Shown one piece after another: positions 27,031-36,009 of a stretch of DNA of 64,000 nucleotides. How positions within the stretch are numbered: the first letter of the stretch is position 1; each line of letters opens with the position of its first letter. The DNA is from Granulosicoccus sp036478565. Its GTDB lineage: Bacteria > Pseudomonadota > Gammaproteobacteria > Granulosicoccales > Granulosicoccaceae. The stretch is from assembly GCA_965224525.1 (NCBI GenBank), contig OZ245050.1:3844001-3908000 (forward strand), in the 5' to 3' direction. The translations under genes were made by a program, and so were the position numbers. The notes under the pieces are model-generated. The model saw only the letters and a program-made list of their open reading frames with translations. It was not told the DNA's origin and searched no databases.

Positions 27031-27498
27031 ATGAGCGATGCCTTGCCAGATCCGATCCGCGCAGCTGCAATACTGGTCTGCCCTGACGCACCTGCTGCGC
27101 TGGAACTACGGATAAAACGCGATGCCTTCAACAGCATCACCCGCATAAAGCCGGCCATGGCGGAAGGCGTCAACTTCGACACAGACGTCGTTCATGGCGA
27201 GTTCTTTGCAGAGCTGCCAGCACCGCTGCAAGGCATCGCAATTGCACGAACTGAAGGCGTGTTGGCATTCTACAACCGGGTCGGCTGGCACCCGGATTTT
27301 CTCGACTCGCCGCTCGCGGTCTGTGTACCCGAAAGCGCGCTCGAGACACTTGAGCAACGCTATCATGCTCGCACTTTGCATGACCTCGCCTACGTACACC
27401 CAAAACATTTTGAACGCATGCTTGGCAAAACCGGGGCGGCCGAGCTGTGGGAGCAGCTCACGCGCTTTGTCAGCACCCGCGATGCAGGTCACGACTGA
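27031..27498 (+). CDS. Conserved-looking protein of unknown function
   Basis: The ATG at 27031 gives 155 residues, and an ATG at 26965 would add 22. The product is soluble and mixed in charge, with no signal peptide or membrane helix. Segments such as RTEGVLAFYNRVGWHPDFLDSP and YVHPKHFERMLGKTGAAELWEQL look like a folded domain, but I recognise no family. It ends 79 bases before a UMF1 transporter gene on the same strand. Codon use matches its neighbours. Confidence 0.6.
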   Translation: MSDALPDPIRAAAILVCPDAPAALELRIKRDAFNSITRIKPAMAEGVNFDTDVVHGEFFAELPAPLQGIAIARTEGVLAFYNRVGWHPDFLDSPLAVCVPESALETLEQRYHARTLHDLAYVHPKHFERMLGKTGAAELWEQLTRFVSTRDAGHD

Positions 27499-27577
27499 CA
27501 GATCACCTTTGGGTGAATATTCAGCCGGCGATAACCCTATCGAGCGGCTCTGTTAGCATCCGCCTGTCAGCCCATGA

Positions 27578-28858
27578 ATGCCCTTAGACATGCAGCACAA
27601 AGCGAAGCGAAGGAAATTCGACAGATCGCAGTGGTCCTGGGCGTTCTATGACTGGGCCAATTCAGCATTTGCCACCACCGTCATGGCGGGCTTTTTTCCG
27701 CTGTTTTTCAAGCAGTACTGGAGCCAAGGTGCATCGGTCACCGAGAGCACTTTCTGGCTGGGGTTCGGAAACTCTTTCGCCAGCCTGGTTATAGTCATGC
27801 TGGCCCCCTTGCTTGGGGCATTGGCCGATGCCGGCGGACTGCATAAACGACTGCTTGGTGGTTTTGCATTACTTGGCATTCTGACTACCGCCGGCTTCTT
27901 CCTGGTCACGGAGGGTCAATGGCTGTGGGCCATCGTGCTCTATGTCATCGCCATCATCGGTTTTTCCGGTGCCAACGTGTTTTATGACGCCATGCTACCC
28001 ATCCTCGCTACACCAGCTGAGCGCCACCGCCTCTCTGCCCTGGGTTATGCGCTCGGTTATCTGGGTGGCGGCCTGCTGTTCCTGATCAACGTCTGGATGC
28101 TGTTAAAACCTGCCTGGTTTGGCCTGACAGATTCGATAGAAGCGGTGCGCATCGCCTTTCTGAGTGTGGCTGTGTGGTGGCTGGTTTTCATGCTGCCTTT
28201 ATTGATCGGTGTACGCGAGCAGCAGGCCACCTCGCCGAACGCCCTGGGTATTGGCGCGTCATTGCGCTCTTTGAAGCAAACCGTCGTGCAACTGCGATCA
28301 CTGCCCAATGTCTGGCTTTTTTTAGTCGCTTACTGGTTATACATCGATGGCGTAGCGACCATTATTCGCATGGCGGTAGACTACGGCATGGCAATTGGTC
28401 TGCCATCAAACAGCCTGATCATAGCGCTGCTAGTGGTGCAGTTCACCGGTTTCCCGGCGACTCTGGTATTTGGCCTGATTGGTGATCGCTATGGCGCAAA
28501 ACGAGGACTCTGGATTGGTCTCTGGACCTATGTAATCGCTACTTTTTTTGCGGTTTTCATGAGTTCTGTTATCGAATTCTATGCCTTGGCTGTCGTACTT
28601 GGCCTGGTACAAGGTGGTGTGCAGTCGCTCAGTCGTTCACTGTTCAGCCAATTGATTCCCGAGGAACGCAACGGTGAGTTTTTTGGCTTTTTTAACATGC
28701 TGGGCAAGGCAGCGGCTGTTGTCGGCCCTCTGATGGTTGGCGTGGTCGCAGTCACAACCGGCAGCTCCCGGTTAGGCCTGCTATCCATTCTGACCCTATT
28801 TTTCCTCGGTATGTGGTTTTTGAGAAAAGTAGAGGAACCGTCTGTCAGACTGCCATGA
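27578..28858 (+). CDS. UMF1/Atg22-like MFS transporter
   Basis: 426 residues, about twelve membrane helices. The N-terminus WAFYDWANSAFATTVMAGFFPLFF and the later VQGGVQSLSRSLFSQLIPEE are signatures of the UMF1 (Atg22-like) branch of the major facilitator superfamily. Bacterial members are predicted inner membrane exporters or permeases of unproven substrate. The ATG at 27578 is the natural start. The conserved acidic, Ser/Arg-rich motif before the last helices is intact, so it looks functional. Confidence 0.9.
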   Translation: MPLDMQHKAKRRKFDRSQWSWAFYDWANSAFATTVMAGFFPLFFKQYWSQGASVTESTFWLGFGNSFASLVIVMLAPLLGALADAGGLHKRLLGGFALLGILTTAGFFLVTEGQWLWAIVLYVIAIIGFSGANVFYDAMLPILATPAERHRLSALGYALGYLGGGLLFLINVWMLLKPAWFGLTDSIEAVRIAFLSVAVWWLVFMLPLLIGVREQQATSPNALGIGASLRSLKQTVVQLRSLPNVWLFLVAYWLYIDGVATIIRMAVDYGMAIGLPSNSLIIALLVVQFTGFPATLVFGLIGDRYGAKRGLWIGLWTYVIATFFAVFMSSVIEFYALAVVLGLVQGGVQSLSRSLFSQLIPEERNGEFFGFFNMLGKAAAVVGPLMVGVVAVTTGSSRLGLLSILTLFFLGMWFLRKVEEPSVRLP

Positions 28859-28932
28859 TGCCAATTGATATTCGGAAATTGACCATTGCTATACTCACCA
28901 TCAATACCACTAGCAAACAGAACTGAACATTT

Positions 28933-29703
28933 GTGAGCAAACAAAAGATCACTGGTTTGTTGTTGTTGGTGTGCGCTTATATTTTACTGGTGCCCGGTTT
29001 AACCAAACCGATGCTCACTGTATCGGGCACCGTTGAGAAACAGAAGCTGGCAGAGCTTGGCCGTGAAATTCTGCAAGACAACTCCAGCTCCCCGGGGGTT
29101 GTTGGTGGGTTGGTCGATATGGTTTTGAGTAACCTGGATGTGAGCGGCACAGTTGTGGCGTTCAATAAGACACGCAGCATCATCGGAACAGCCTCTGAAC
29201 TGCAGTCCAACGGCCATCTGCTAGTAGCGGTACTGATCATATCGTTCAGCGTAGTCATCCCTGCAATCAAAGGGCTGCTGGTCATTGGTGCTGAACTTCC
29301 GCTGCCTGATCACGGGCGGCGCCTCATGGCTTCAACGGGCAATGTCATGGCCAAGTGGTCAATGGCTGATGTTTTCGTGATCGGTATCTTCATCGCCTAC
29401 CTTGCCGGTAATGGCATCCAGGAAGAGCGTGGTCTGGTGGATTTCACCGCTTCGCTGGAAGAAGGATTTTGGTATTTTCTGGGTTATTGTCTTCTTTCGA
29501 TAATGGGTAGCCAGTTTTTGGCCGCCTCAACAGTGCAACAAGGTGCTGCGCATACGGGAGCCACGCAGGCTGGCTCCGATCACTCAATCACAGCACACCA
29601 AAACAACCCAGGGCCGCATGCCGGTCGCGCATCGGATGTAAGGCGTGCAGGAAATAATCAGACAGGCAATACGGACACGCCGCAGGATAACTCTGCCGAT
29701 TGA
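28933..29703 (+). CDS. PqiA-like (paraquat-inducible protein A family) membrane protein
   Basis: 256 residues starting at GTG 28933. It has four predicted membrane helices: ITGLLLLVCAYILLVPGL, a second at HLLVAVLIISFSVVIPAIKGLLVI, a third at SMADVFVIGIFIAYLAG and a fourth at FWYFLGYCLLSIMGSQFLA. The pair IPAIKGLL and KWSMADVFVIG is typical of the PqiA domain. The last 60 residues are a Gln/His/Asp-rich tail. PqiA proteins act with MCE proteins such as PqiB in envelope lipid traffic; none is seen here, so this single-domain protein may have another role. Confidence 0.8.
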   Translation: MSKQKITGLLLLVCAYILLVPGLTKPMLTVSGTVEKQKLAELGREILQDNSSSPGVVGGLVDMVLSNLDVSGTVVAFNKTRSIIGTASELQSNGHLLVAVLIISFSVVIPAIKGLLVIGAELPLPDHGRRLMASTGNVMAKWSMADVFVIGIFIAYLAGNGIQEERGLVDFTASLEEGFWYFLGYCLLSIMGSQFLAASTVQQGAAHTGATQAGSDHSITAHQNNPGPHAGRASDVRRAGNNQTGNTDTPQDNSAD

Positions 29704-29805
29704 TCAGCCACTCATATTGCCCGACGCAAGGCAACGGATTGCACGCTGTTTTGATTATACTTTGGTTGGCTTCCCTGGCCACGACTTTCGACGGATAGCA
29801 GAATT

Positions 29806-30717
29806 TTGATCAACGAGCTAGCATTTGCGTTCAGCATTACCGGCCCTGTGCTCATACTGATGATGCTCGGCTATTCTGTTCGCCGCATGGGATTGATCGA
29901 CAGGCAGTTCATCTCACAAGCCAATAGTCTGATATACAACATTGCCTTGCCTGTGATGCTATTTTTCAGCATTTCATCGCAACCACTGCATGATGCTATT
30001 GATGTCACGCTAACACTGGTCGGTCTGATCGGCACCTTTCTGCTTGTCGGTGTATTGCTATTGATCAGCCGCTTGGTGCCTGTTGATCAACGTGGCGTGT
30101 TTGTACAGGGTTCTTATCGCGGCAACCTTGCCATTCTTGGTGTTGCACTAGCTGTTGCGACCTACGGCTCGCAGGTATTGCCGCTGGTGGCCGTGTACAT
30201 AGCAGTGATCACGACAGCCTACAATGTGCTGGCCGTGTGGGTCCTGAACTCATCCGGCGCACTACGCCAAATAGCGCGCAATCCGCTTATCATCGGCATC
30301 CTTTGTGGCATCGTCGTATCACTCATAAAACTCCCTATACCGCAGGTACTGCAAACTTCCGGTGTCTACATCTCTGGCATGACGCTGCCTGTAGCGCTCA
30401 TTTGCATTGGCGCCAGTATCGATCTCAACAGTCTGGGCAGGAACAGCCGTTTAATTACTCTGGCAGTACTTTTCAAACTAATAGTGTCGCCGATTCTGCT
30501 GGTACTGGCTGGTCTTTATTTCGGGCTGCGCGGAACCAGTCTCGGCGTGCTTTTCTTCCTGGCCGGGGCACCGACTGCCTCGGCCAGTTACATCATGGCC
30601 CGACAGTTGACTTCACACGGCAAACTGGCGGCGGAAATCGTCGCAGTCACGACGGCTCTGGGGGTCATCAGCTATACCGCTGGCCTGGCGCTGCTGAGAA
30701 GCCAGGGCCTGATTTGA
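29806..30717 (+). CDS. AEC family transporter (auxin efflux carrier-like permease)
   Basis: 303 residues, about ten membrane helices in two similar halves. The pattern ITGPVLILMMLGYSVRRMGLID at the start, SLIYNIALPVMLFFSIS, RGNLAILGVALAVATYG and FFLAGAPTASASYIMARQL match AEC permeases (YfdV, MdcF type) that move dicarboxylates or related anions. The start is a TTG at 29806. No adjacent enzyme gene hints at the substrate. Confidence 0.88.
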   Translation: MINELAFAFSITGPVLILMMLGYSVRRMGLIDRQFISQANSLIYNIALPVMLFFSISSQPLHDAIDVTLTLVGLIGTFLLVGVLLLISRLVPVDQRGVFVQGSYRGNLAILGVALAVATYGSQVLPLVAVYIAVITTAYNVLAVWVLNSSGALRQIARNPLIIGILCGIVVSLIKLPIPQVLQTSGVYISGMTLPVALICIGASIDLNSLGRNSRLITLAVLFKLIVSPILLVLAGLYFGLRGTSLGVLFFLAGAPTASASYIMARQLTSHGKLAAEIVAVTTALGVISYTAGLALLRSQGLI

Positions 30718-30802
30718 TCCGGCTCGAATCGTCTATCAAATGTTCTGCCACGGTCGGAAAAAACGAAACAGTGCTGTACATCCATCGTAAATACAGAGTT
30801 TT

Positions 30803-30820
30803 TCGTGCAAATAAGCACGA
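30803..30820. other. Hairpin after the AEC transporter gene (TCGTGC/GCACGA)
   Basis: Six-base arms with an AAATAA loop, 85 bases after the stop. A short T run follows (TTTA). It could be a weak terminator for the upstream gene, or part of the repeat element that follows. Confidence 0.35.
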
Positions 30821-30821
30821 T

Positions 30822-30892
30822 TTAACACCTTGAAACAGCCCTATATCGTTCGATATAGCTGAAATTTCAATAACTTACTGTGGTCCGACCCC
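30822..30892 (+). repeat. 71-base dispersed repeat, copy 3
   Basis: Ends ATTTCAATAACTTACTGTGG then TCCGACCCC. 27 of the last 29 bases match copy 1 at 1523-1593, and the overall length from the TTA start is again 71. The 5' two thirds are diverged and contain an 18-base near-palindrome at 30841-30858 (CTATATCG TT CGATATAG) not present in the other copies. Confidence 0.65.
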
Positions 30893-30978
30893 ACTCTTCC
30901 CACCCTTGAGGCCGCGGGAGTGAATACTTGCGCCGGCGCGCCGCTATAACGGGGCAAGCATCGGAAAATTGAATCTCT

Positions 30979-31755
30979 ATGGGTAGCCGCCGCAACGTGC
31001 ACGTCAAGGACACCGGTACAGCCACAGTTGCGTCAGCGACTGCTGTGCTCTTATTGACAGCTGTCTTTTTCCTGGTGAACGCCTGTAGTTCGGGCATACA
31101 GCCAGAACCCGCCACAGGCACTGGCATGCATACCGCCAGACCGGATAATCCGGCAACCGCCGCGGCTATGCCAGACACTACTGGTATGACTACTACAGAG
31201 CAAGCAAACAACAGCAGCTCTCCCCTGGAAAATCAGATTTCTGAGAATGTTTCTGTCGACAACAACACCGACACCACTGGAGACGCCTCGGTTGACGTTA
31301 CGGTGTCAGAACCGGTTGCCTGCACCGCGAGCGATACCGTTATGCAGGCGCGTATGCTGTCGCTGATCAATGCGGCGCGAGCACAAGCCCGCAACTGTGG
31401 CAACGAGCCCTTTGCTGCAACATCGCCACTGACCTGGAATTCAACTTTACTGATTGCAGCGAAAGCGCATTCAATCGATATGACTTCCCACAATTTCTTC
31501 AGCCACACTGGCAGTGACGGAAGTGATATTTCGGCACGTGTAAGCGCCACCGAATACAACTGGGACCGCGTCGGCGAGAACATTGCGGCTGGCCAACGCA
31601 GTGTTGCAGAAACAGTGAACGGCTGGCTGGAGAGTGAGGGTCATTGCAGCAACCTGATGAATGCTGATTTCGAGGAAGTCGCGGTCGCCTGCGTTGAGGA
31701 TCGCAAAGCTGACTATGGCCGTTATTGGACAAACGTATTGGGTCGCCGTTTCTAA
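30979..31755 (+). CDS. CAP-domain (SCP/PR1-like) lipoprotein
   Basis: 258 residues. A basic N-terminus and hydrophobic stretch end in VNACSS, a plausible lipobox. A Thr/Asn/Pro-rich linker runs to about residue 118. The C-terminal CAP domain shows LSLINAARAQARNCGN, SLLTWN-like LTWNSTLLIAAKAHSIDM, NFFSHTGSDG, VGENIAAG and a final YWTNVLGRRF, all family markers. The metal-site histidines (AHSIDM, FFSHTG) are present. Four or more cysteines could form disulfides. Bacterial CAP proteins are secreted and often of unknown activity. Confidence 0.88.
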   Translation: MGSRRNVHVKDTGTATVASATAVLLLTAVFFLVNACSSGIQPEPATGTGMHTARPDNPATAAAMPDTTGMTTTEQANNSSSPLENQISENVSVDNNTDTTGDASVDVTVSEPVACTASDTVMQARMLSLINAARAQARNCGNEPFAATSPLTWNSTLLIAAKAHSIDMTSHNFFSHTGSDGSDISARVSATEYNWDRVGENIAAGQRSVAETVNGWLESEGHCSNLMNADFEEVAVACVEDRKADYGRYWTNVLGRRF

Positions 31756-31902
31756 CTTCACCGGTTCGGCCGCAGCAGTTCGGAATTATCATGCAGGGGC
31801 TGCAGATAATTACCTATGCAGTGAACAACTTGCAAGCCCGGAGCGATGGACATCGTCGCCGCTGGCTCCTACCATTATGGATTCATTCAAGGAGCTCATT
31901 CC

Positions 31903-32391
31903 ATGCGAGCAATAAAACTGTTGCTGATACCCGGCATTGCGTTGGCTGCTGGTGGCTGCACCAATACTGACGACCCGCAACTCGCCATGTGCCAGGCAGT
32001 CGCCAAACAACTCACTTCCAACAGCATCGCCAGTTGGGAAAAAATCGATCAGAGTGATCGCAGTCGCAATCGCTTGGTGCAGATCGCCTACTCGACCGCT
32101 GATGACCAAAGCGGTTCGATAGATTGCATCTTCCCGATTCTGGACGATGGTAGTGTCAAGACGTCACCGAATAAGGTTGCTCTGAATGGTCAATCCGTGG
32201 GTACGAAAGAATTGCTGACTGCAGGCGTCAAAGCCTCTGCAGAGCTACTCAAGGGTACAGCTGCAAATACCGTTGAACGATCTCGAGAGCTGGCCGGCGA
32301 AGCGGGTAAAATGGTCAACGATGTTGCTGGCAAGGCTCGCGATGCCGCTGTGGATACCTCTAAAGCGCTGCAGCAAAAACTTGAAGAATAA
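31903..32391 (+). CDS. Small lipoprotein with amphipathic helical C-terminus
   Basis: The ATG at 31903 is supported by AAGGAG eight bases upstream and gives 162 residues. LAAGGC puts the lipidated cysteine at residue 19. The central part has a conserved-looking YSTADDQSGSIDCIFP. The last 55 residues form an Ala/Lys/Glu-rich amphipathic helix (ERSRELAGEAGKMVNDVAGK), suggesting a membrane-surface or coiled interaction. I recognise no family. Longer in-frame ORF extending upstream to 31846 lacks a ribosome binding site. Confidence 0.75.
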   Translation: MRAIKLLLIPGIALAAGGCTNTDDPQLAMCQAVAKQLTSNSIASWEKIDQSDRSRNRLVQIAYSTADDQSGSIDCIFPILDDGSVKTSPNKVALNGQSVGTKELLTAGVKASAELLKGTAANTVERSRELAGEAGKMVNDVAGKARDAAVDTSKALQQKLEE

Positions 32392-32496
32392 GTTCGCTGC
32401 TTCCACACGCGGCACCTCAATTCGCATCTGAAAAAGCTATTGATTGGGTGCCAGAGCAATATCTTAATTCCTGAAAATAGTCCGGGCACTACAACT

Positions 32497-33063
32497 ATGG
32501 TTGACAAGACAAGCCCCGGGTGGCTAACGCACAGTATCGAGATTGTCTACGAGAACGCATGGATCGCGGTGTCGCACCGGGAAGTTACTGCCCCTACCGG
32601 ACAGCCGGGCATCTACGGCCTGGTGCATTTCAAACAACGCGCTATTGGTATAGTACCGCTGGATGCCTGTGGCTACACGTGGCTGGTGGGTCAGGAGCGC
32701 TATACGCTGGGCCAATACAGTTGGGAGATCCCCGAAGGCGGTGCAACCATCGATGAGGAAGCACTGCATGCTGCAAAGCGTGAGCTGCGCGAAGAAACCG
32801 GCATCACTGCGAAACGTTGGACACCGTTGCTAGAACTCCATACATCAAATTCTGTAACCGACGAACACGCAAAGGCCTGGGTTGCGCAGGAGCTTGAATT
32901 CGGTGCTATCTCGCCAGACGAGACAGAGGTACTGCGCGTCAAACGAGTATCACTGGATGATGCTGTACAGATGGTGCTTGATGGCGAAATCACCGACTCT
33001 TTCGCGATGGCATCGCTAATGAAAGTCAAGCTGATGCTGGACCGAGGATTGCTTGCGTTTTAA
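32497..33063 (+). CDS. Nudix hydrolase, probably ADP-ribose pyrophosphatase type
   Basis: The ATG at 32497 gives 188 residues. The Nudix box is complete: a Gly, the Glu five residues later, then REL-REETGI in the stretch GGATIDEEALHAAKRELREE. The preceding PLDACGYTWLVGQERYTLG and the SWEIPEGG motif fit ADP-ribose or sugar-nucleotide hydrolases. It needs magnesium and acts in the cytoplasm. A TTG at 32440 is in frame but poor. It is followed by a convergent gene. Confidence 0.88.
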   Translation: MVDKTSPGWLTHSIEIVYENAWIAVSHREVTAPTGQPGIYGLVHFKQRAIGIVPLDACGYTWLVGQERYTLGQYSWEIPEGGATIDEEALHAAKRELREETGITAKRWTPLLELHTSNSVTDEHAKAWVAQELEFGAISPDETEVLRVKRVSLDDAVQMVLDGEITDSFAMASLMKVKLMLDRGLLAF

Positions 33064-33123
33064 TTTTTTGTGAAACACGAAGCTTCCAGCCATTCCCCGA
33101 GCATCTGCGCCAGAGGGCTTGCA

Positions 33124-34944
33124 CTACTTCGCACCATCCCCGAGTGAAATATCTATCCACTCACCACCGGAGTCATCGAATGACTTGTCGTACGGGTCAC
33201 TGTCTTCGTTGTCGAATTCGTTGAACCGGTCAGTACCAACGGATGGGGCTAACACCGGCTCATCAATATCATCAAAATCCACGAACAAAGCTTCATCAGA
33301 TGATCTGCTGTCAGCATACAAACGCTCATCCTCCGCATTGGTCAGGTCAAGTGTATCGTTCGTTGATGATTCTACATCCTTGTTAGTGCTTTCTCCCGAC
33401 ACATCCGTGTCGACAAATTCGCCAAGGTCTATGTCGGTTTCAGTCAATGACAGAGTGTTGATCAGCTCGTTCATGCTGCCATCACCCCAGTCCGTTTCAT
33501 CCAGATACTCACTGTCAGATATGGCATGACCACCTTCCGTCACAATGGCAGGACGGGCGCTGCTTGTCAGGCTCGCTGCCGTGGCAGTAATGGCCGGGCG
33601 TAACCACGGTTTATCTGCCGCATGAGCAACAGCCAGCTCACTGTCACTGTCGTCCGGGAAGTCTGAATATTCATCCTGTGCAGAAATTTCTTCGCTGGTG
33701 AGGTTGATTTGCCGCAGCATGCTGATCGGTAGCGTCAGAAAAAATATCCAGAAAAGTTCGCGTGTGACCAAAAACCTGGCTTCTGAAAAATTGCTGATCA
33801 GGTATGCCACAACAAACGCCAGCACAAACAACACACCAACCTGCTGACGCTGGTACTGGCAATACAGAATTTCAATCAACTGCTGTGCAACCATCAGCAG
33901 GGCTATGACCGACAATGGCAGACCGATTTCAGAGGCAACCTGCAAGAAACCATTGTGCGCATGAAACACGACCCAACTGAAATCAGTCAGGCTCTGCTGT
34001 ATCCACAGGGTTGAGTCATTCGGAAACCACAAAGCACCGTAGCCGTACCCTGTTGCGGGGCGATTCATGATCAACTGCCAGGTTTGCCGCCAGACTTCAC
34101 CGCGGCCTGTAAGGTCGTCGGTTCGACCAATCAGCCCGAATGTATCGATATTGACGATAGCCATGCCTACCAATCCGGTGAACAATACTGCCAAAACAAC
34201 CATCTGAACAAACCCGAGCTGGAAACGACTGGCGATATACAGGTACAACGACAGGGTACCGGCCACCAGCATAGCCAGTAGCGAGGTGGCGGACTGACTG
34301 AAACCCAGCAGCCCCAGACATAACCCAGCGAGCAGCACACATGAAAAACGCAAAAACAGGGAATGGGTTGAATCACTCAAAGTTACGTACAACAACACGC
34401 CGATAGCTGCCCAGAACCCCAGATCGTTTTTTGAGTTAAACAACCCGCGCCAGACTCGCGAACCTTCGTAGGATTCGATGCCAAGCTCTGGTAAAAACAG
34501 GGCCGCCGCAATACTACCGAGAACGATAGCAGCGAGCACCGCCGCAAATACCCGCAGTATCGTCATCAATGGAATCGTGAAACCGAGATAAATCGCTATT
34601 AAAGAACTACCCAGCAGATGCACGGTGCGCTCTGCCGACACACGCGCATCTATCGACCAGGCAACAGACAGGATGCTACCGAGAAGCAATATTACAAGCA
34701 AAATACGATATCTAACCAGCCACGAAATCCAGTTGATACCATGCTGGAACATCAATCCGAGAAAAGCCAGCAGGTAGATTAGAAACCAGACGTTGGTAAG
34801 CGGGGCGACCAGTGTTGGCGAAAAATGCTGGACAATTGTAGGCAGCACGCTGGTGCCAAACAGAATAGTCAATACCAGTATGAATACTGCCGCCACCGAG
34901 CCACGGGTAGCAGCAACTGGCTGTGTGTAGGTGGCTACGCGCAC
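33124..34944 (-). CDS. O-antigen ligase / Wzy_C family membrane protein with long acidic tail
   Basis: 606 residues. The first about 400 form ten or more membrane helices with a Wzy_C-like core: GLFNSKNDLGFWAAIGVLLY and RPATGYGYGALWF, then VVFHAHNGFLQVASEIGLP. The conserved His in HAHNG is present. From about residue 415 to the end the protein is soluble, rich in Asp, Glu and Ser (DDSDSELAVAHAAD, DFDDIDEPVLAP), and probably disordered. Family members ligate O-antigen, capsule or glycans to lipid or protein at the outer face of the inner membrane. No glycosyltransferase genes are adjacent, so the substrate is unknown. Confidence 0.82.
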   Translation of the reverse strand: MRVATYTQPVAATRGSVAAVFILVLTILFGTSVLPTIVQHFSPTLVAPLTNVWFLIYLLAFLGLMFQHGINWISWLVRYRILLVILLLGSILSVAWSIDARVSAERTVHLLGSSLIAIYLGFTIPLMTILRVFAAVLAAIVLGSIAAALFLPELGIESYEGSRVWRGLFNSKNDLGFWAAIGVLLYVTLSDSTHSLFLRFSCVLLAGLCLGLLGFSQSATSLLAMLVAGTLSLYLYIASRFQLGFVQMVVLAVLFTGLVGMAIVNIDTFGLIGRTDDLTGRGEVWRQTWQLIMNRPATGYGYGALWFPNDSTLWIQQSLTDFSWVVFHAHNGFLQVASEIGLPLSVIALLMVAQQLIEILYCQYQRQQVGVLFVLAFVVAYLISNFSEARFLVTRELFWIFFLTLPISMLRQINLTSEEISAQDEYSDFPDDSDSELAVAHAADKPWLRPAITATAASLTSSARPAIVTEGGHAISDSEYLDETDWGDGSMNELINTLSLTETDIDLGEFVDTDVSGESTNKDVESSTNDTLDLTNAEDERLYADSRSSDEALFVDFDDIDEPVLAPSVGTDRFNEFDNEDSDPYDKSFDDSGGEWIDISLGDGAK

Positions 34945-35226
34945 GATGCGGCCCGCTTCCCTGTCGTAGCGTTATCAAACATGGGTACAATCATAGTCAA
35001 TGACGAGACCGATCGCTTGGATGGATAGCTTGCGATTACGCACTGGCTCTCAGAGTTTGCGCCAGAACTGTGAAGCGTCCCCGAATTCGGAGTTCTTCGG
35101 GCAGAATCGTCCGCCGGATGACAGACTGGCAAAGGCCACCTGGCGAACCCAGCCAGGAATTTTTGAAAAATCGCTACACCAGCGCCATCAGACTGCATGG
35201 CCAAGAAACCGGAGCACTGCACAATC

Positions 35227-35976
35227 ATGCCTATCGCCATCATGAGCGCCATGTCCGAAGAAAATGCTGCATTAGTCGAGGCAATGACAATTAGCGACAC
35301 CGTTGAGACCGGTCAGCGTATCTATCACCGCGGAACACTATGGAACCAGGATGTTGTCGTCGTGTTCTCGCACTGGGGCAAGGTGGCAGCAGCCAGTACC
35401 GTTACCTACCTTATCGCAAACATGAAAGTCAGCGAAGTGATTTTTACCGGTGTCGCTGGCGCTGTAGACAGAGGCCTGAAAGTTGGCGATGTTGTGATCG
35501 GCAGCAATCTCTATCAACATGACATGGATGCAAGACCGATTATCCGCCGCCACGAAATTCCTCTGCTGGGTCAGATAGCACTGCCAAGTGATGAACACCG
35601 CCGTCAGCTGCTGCTAACAGCAACACAGCGTTTTCTGGCAACTGGTATCACGCTTTCGCTGCCACGTGAAACCATTGATGAATTTTCGCTGCATTCACCG
35701 CAAGCCGTGGTCGCTGGTATCGCCAGCGGTGATCAGTTTATATCCAGAAAAGCGGCTGTACAGGATTTGCGCGAGCGACTTCCGGATGTCGCCTGCGTCG
35801 AAATGGAGGGTGCCGCCGTTGCTCAGGTTTGCCTTGAGTTCGATATACCATTCTCTGTTGTACGAACGATTTCAGATTCCGCCGACGAAGCTGCCGGAGT
35901 GGATTTCCCGAAATTTATTCAACTGGTTGCACGCAAGTACTCGCTGGGGATTTTGGAAAATTTATTTGCCAGTTAA
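35227..35976 (+). CDS. mtn: 5'-methylthioadenosine/S-adenosylhomocysteine nucleosidase
   Basis: The ATG at 35227 gives 249 residues and begins MPIAIMSAMSEE, matching the family start in which the Glu of this motif activates water. FTGVAGAVDRGLKVGDVVIG, GIASGDQFI, the substrate-binding VEMEGAAVAQVC and the catalytic Asp in RTISDSAD complete the site. It cleaves adenine from MTA and SAH in methionine salvage and quorum-sensing precursor recycling. An in-frame ATG at 35197 adds ten poorly conserved residues. Confidence 0.93.
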   Translation: MPIAIMSAMSEENAALVEAMTISDTVETGQRIYHRGTLWNQDVVVVFSHWGKVAAASTVTYLIANMKVSEVIFTGVAGAVDRGLKVGDVVIGSNLYQHDMDARPIIRRHEIPLLGQIALPSDEHRRQLLLTATQRFLATGITLSLPRETIDEFSLHSPQAVVAGIASGDQFISRKAAVQDLRERLPDVACVEMEGAAVAQVCLEFDIPFSVVRTISDSADEAAGVDFPKFIQLVARKYSLGILENLFAS

Positions 35977-36009
35977 TATCGGCCTGCCAACGCAAAGCAG
36001 CCCGAGAGT

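Noticed and set aside
35000..35245. Short plus-strand ORFs before mtn
   Set aside because: Two frames are open with unrelated, Arg/Ser-rich products and no ribosome binding site; most of the stretch is probably promoter and leader.
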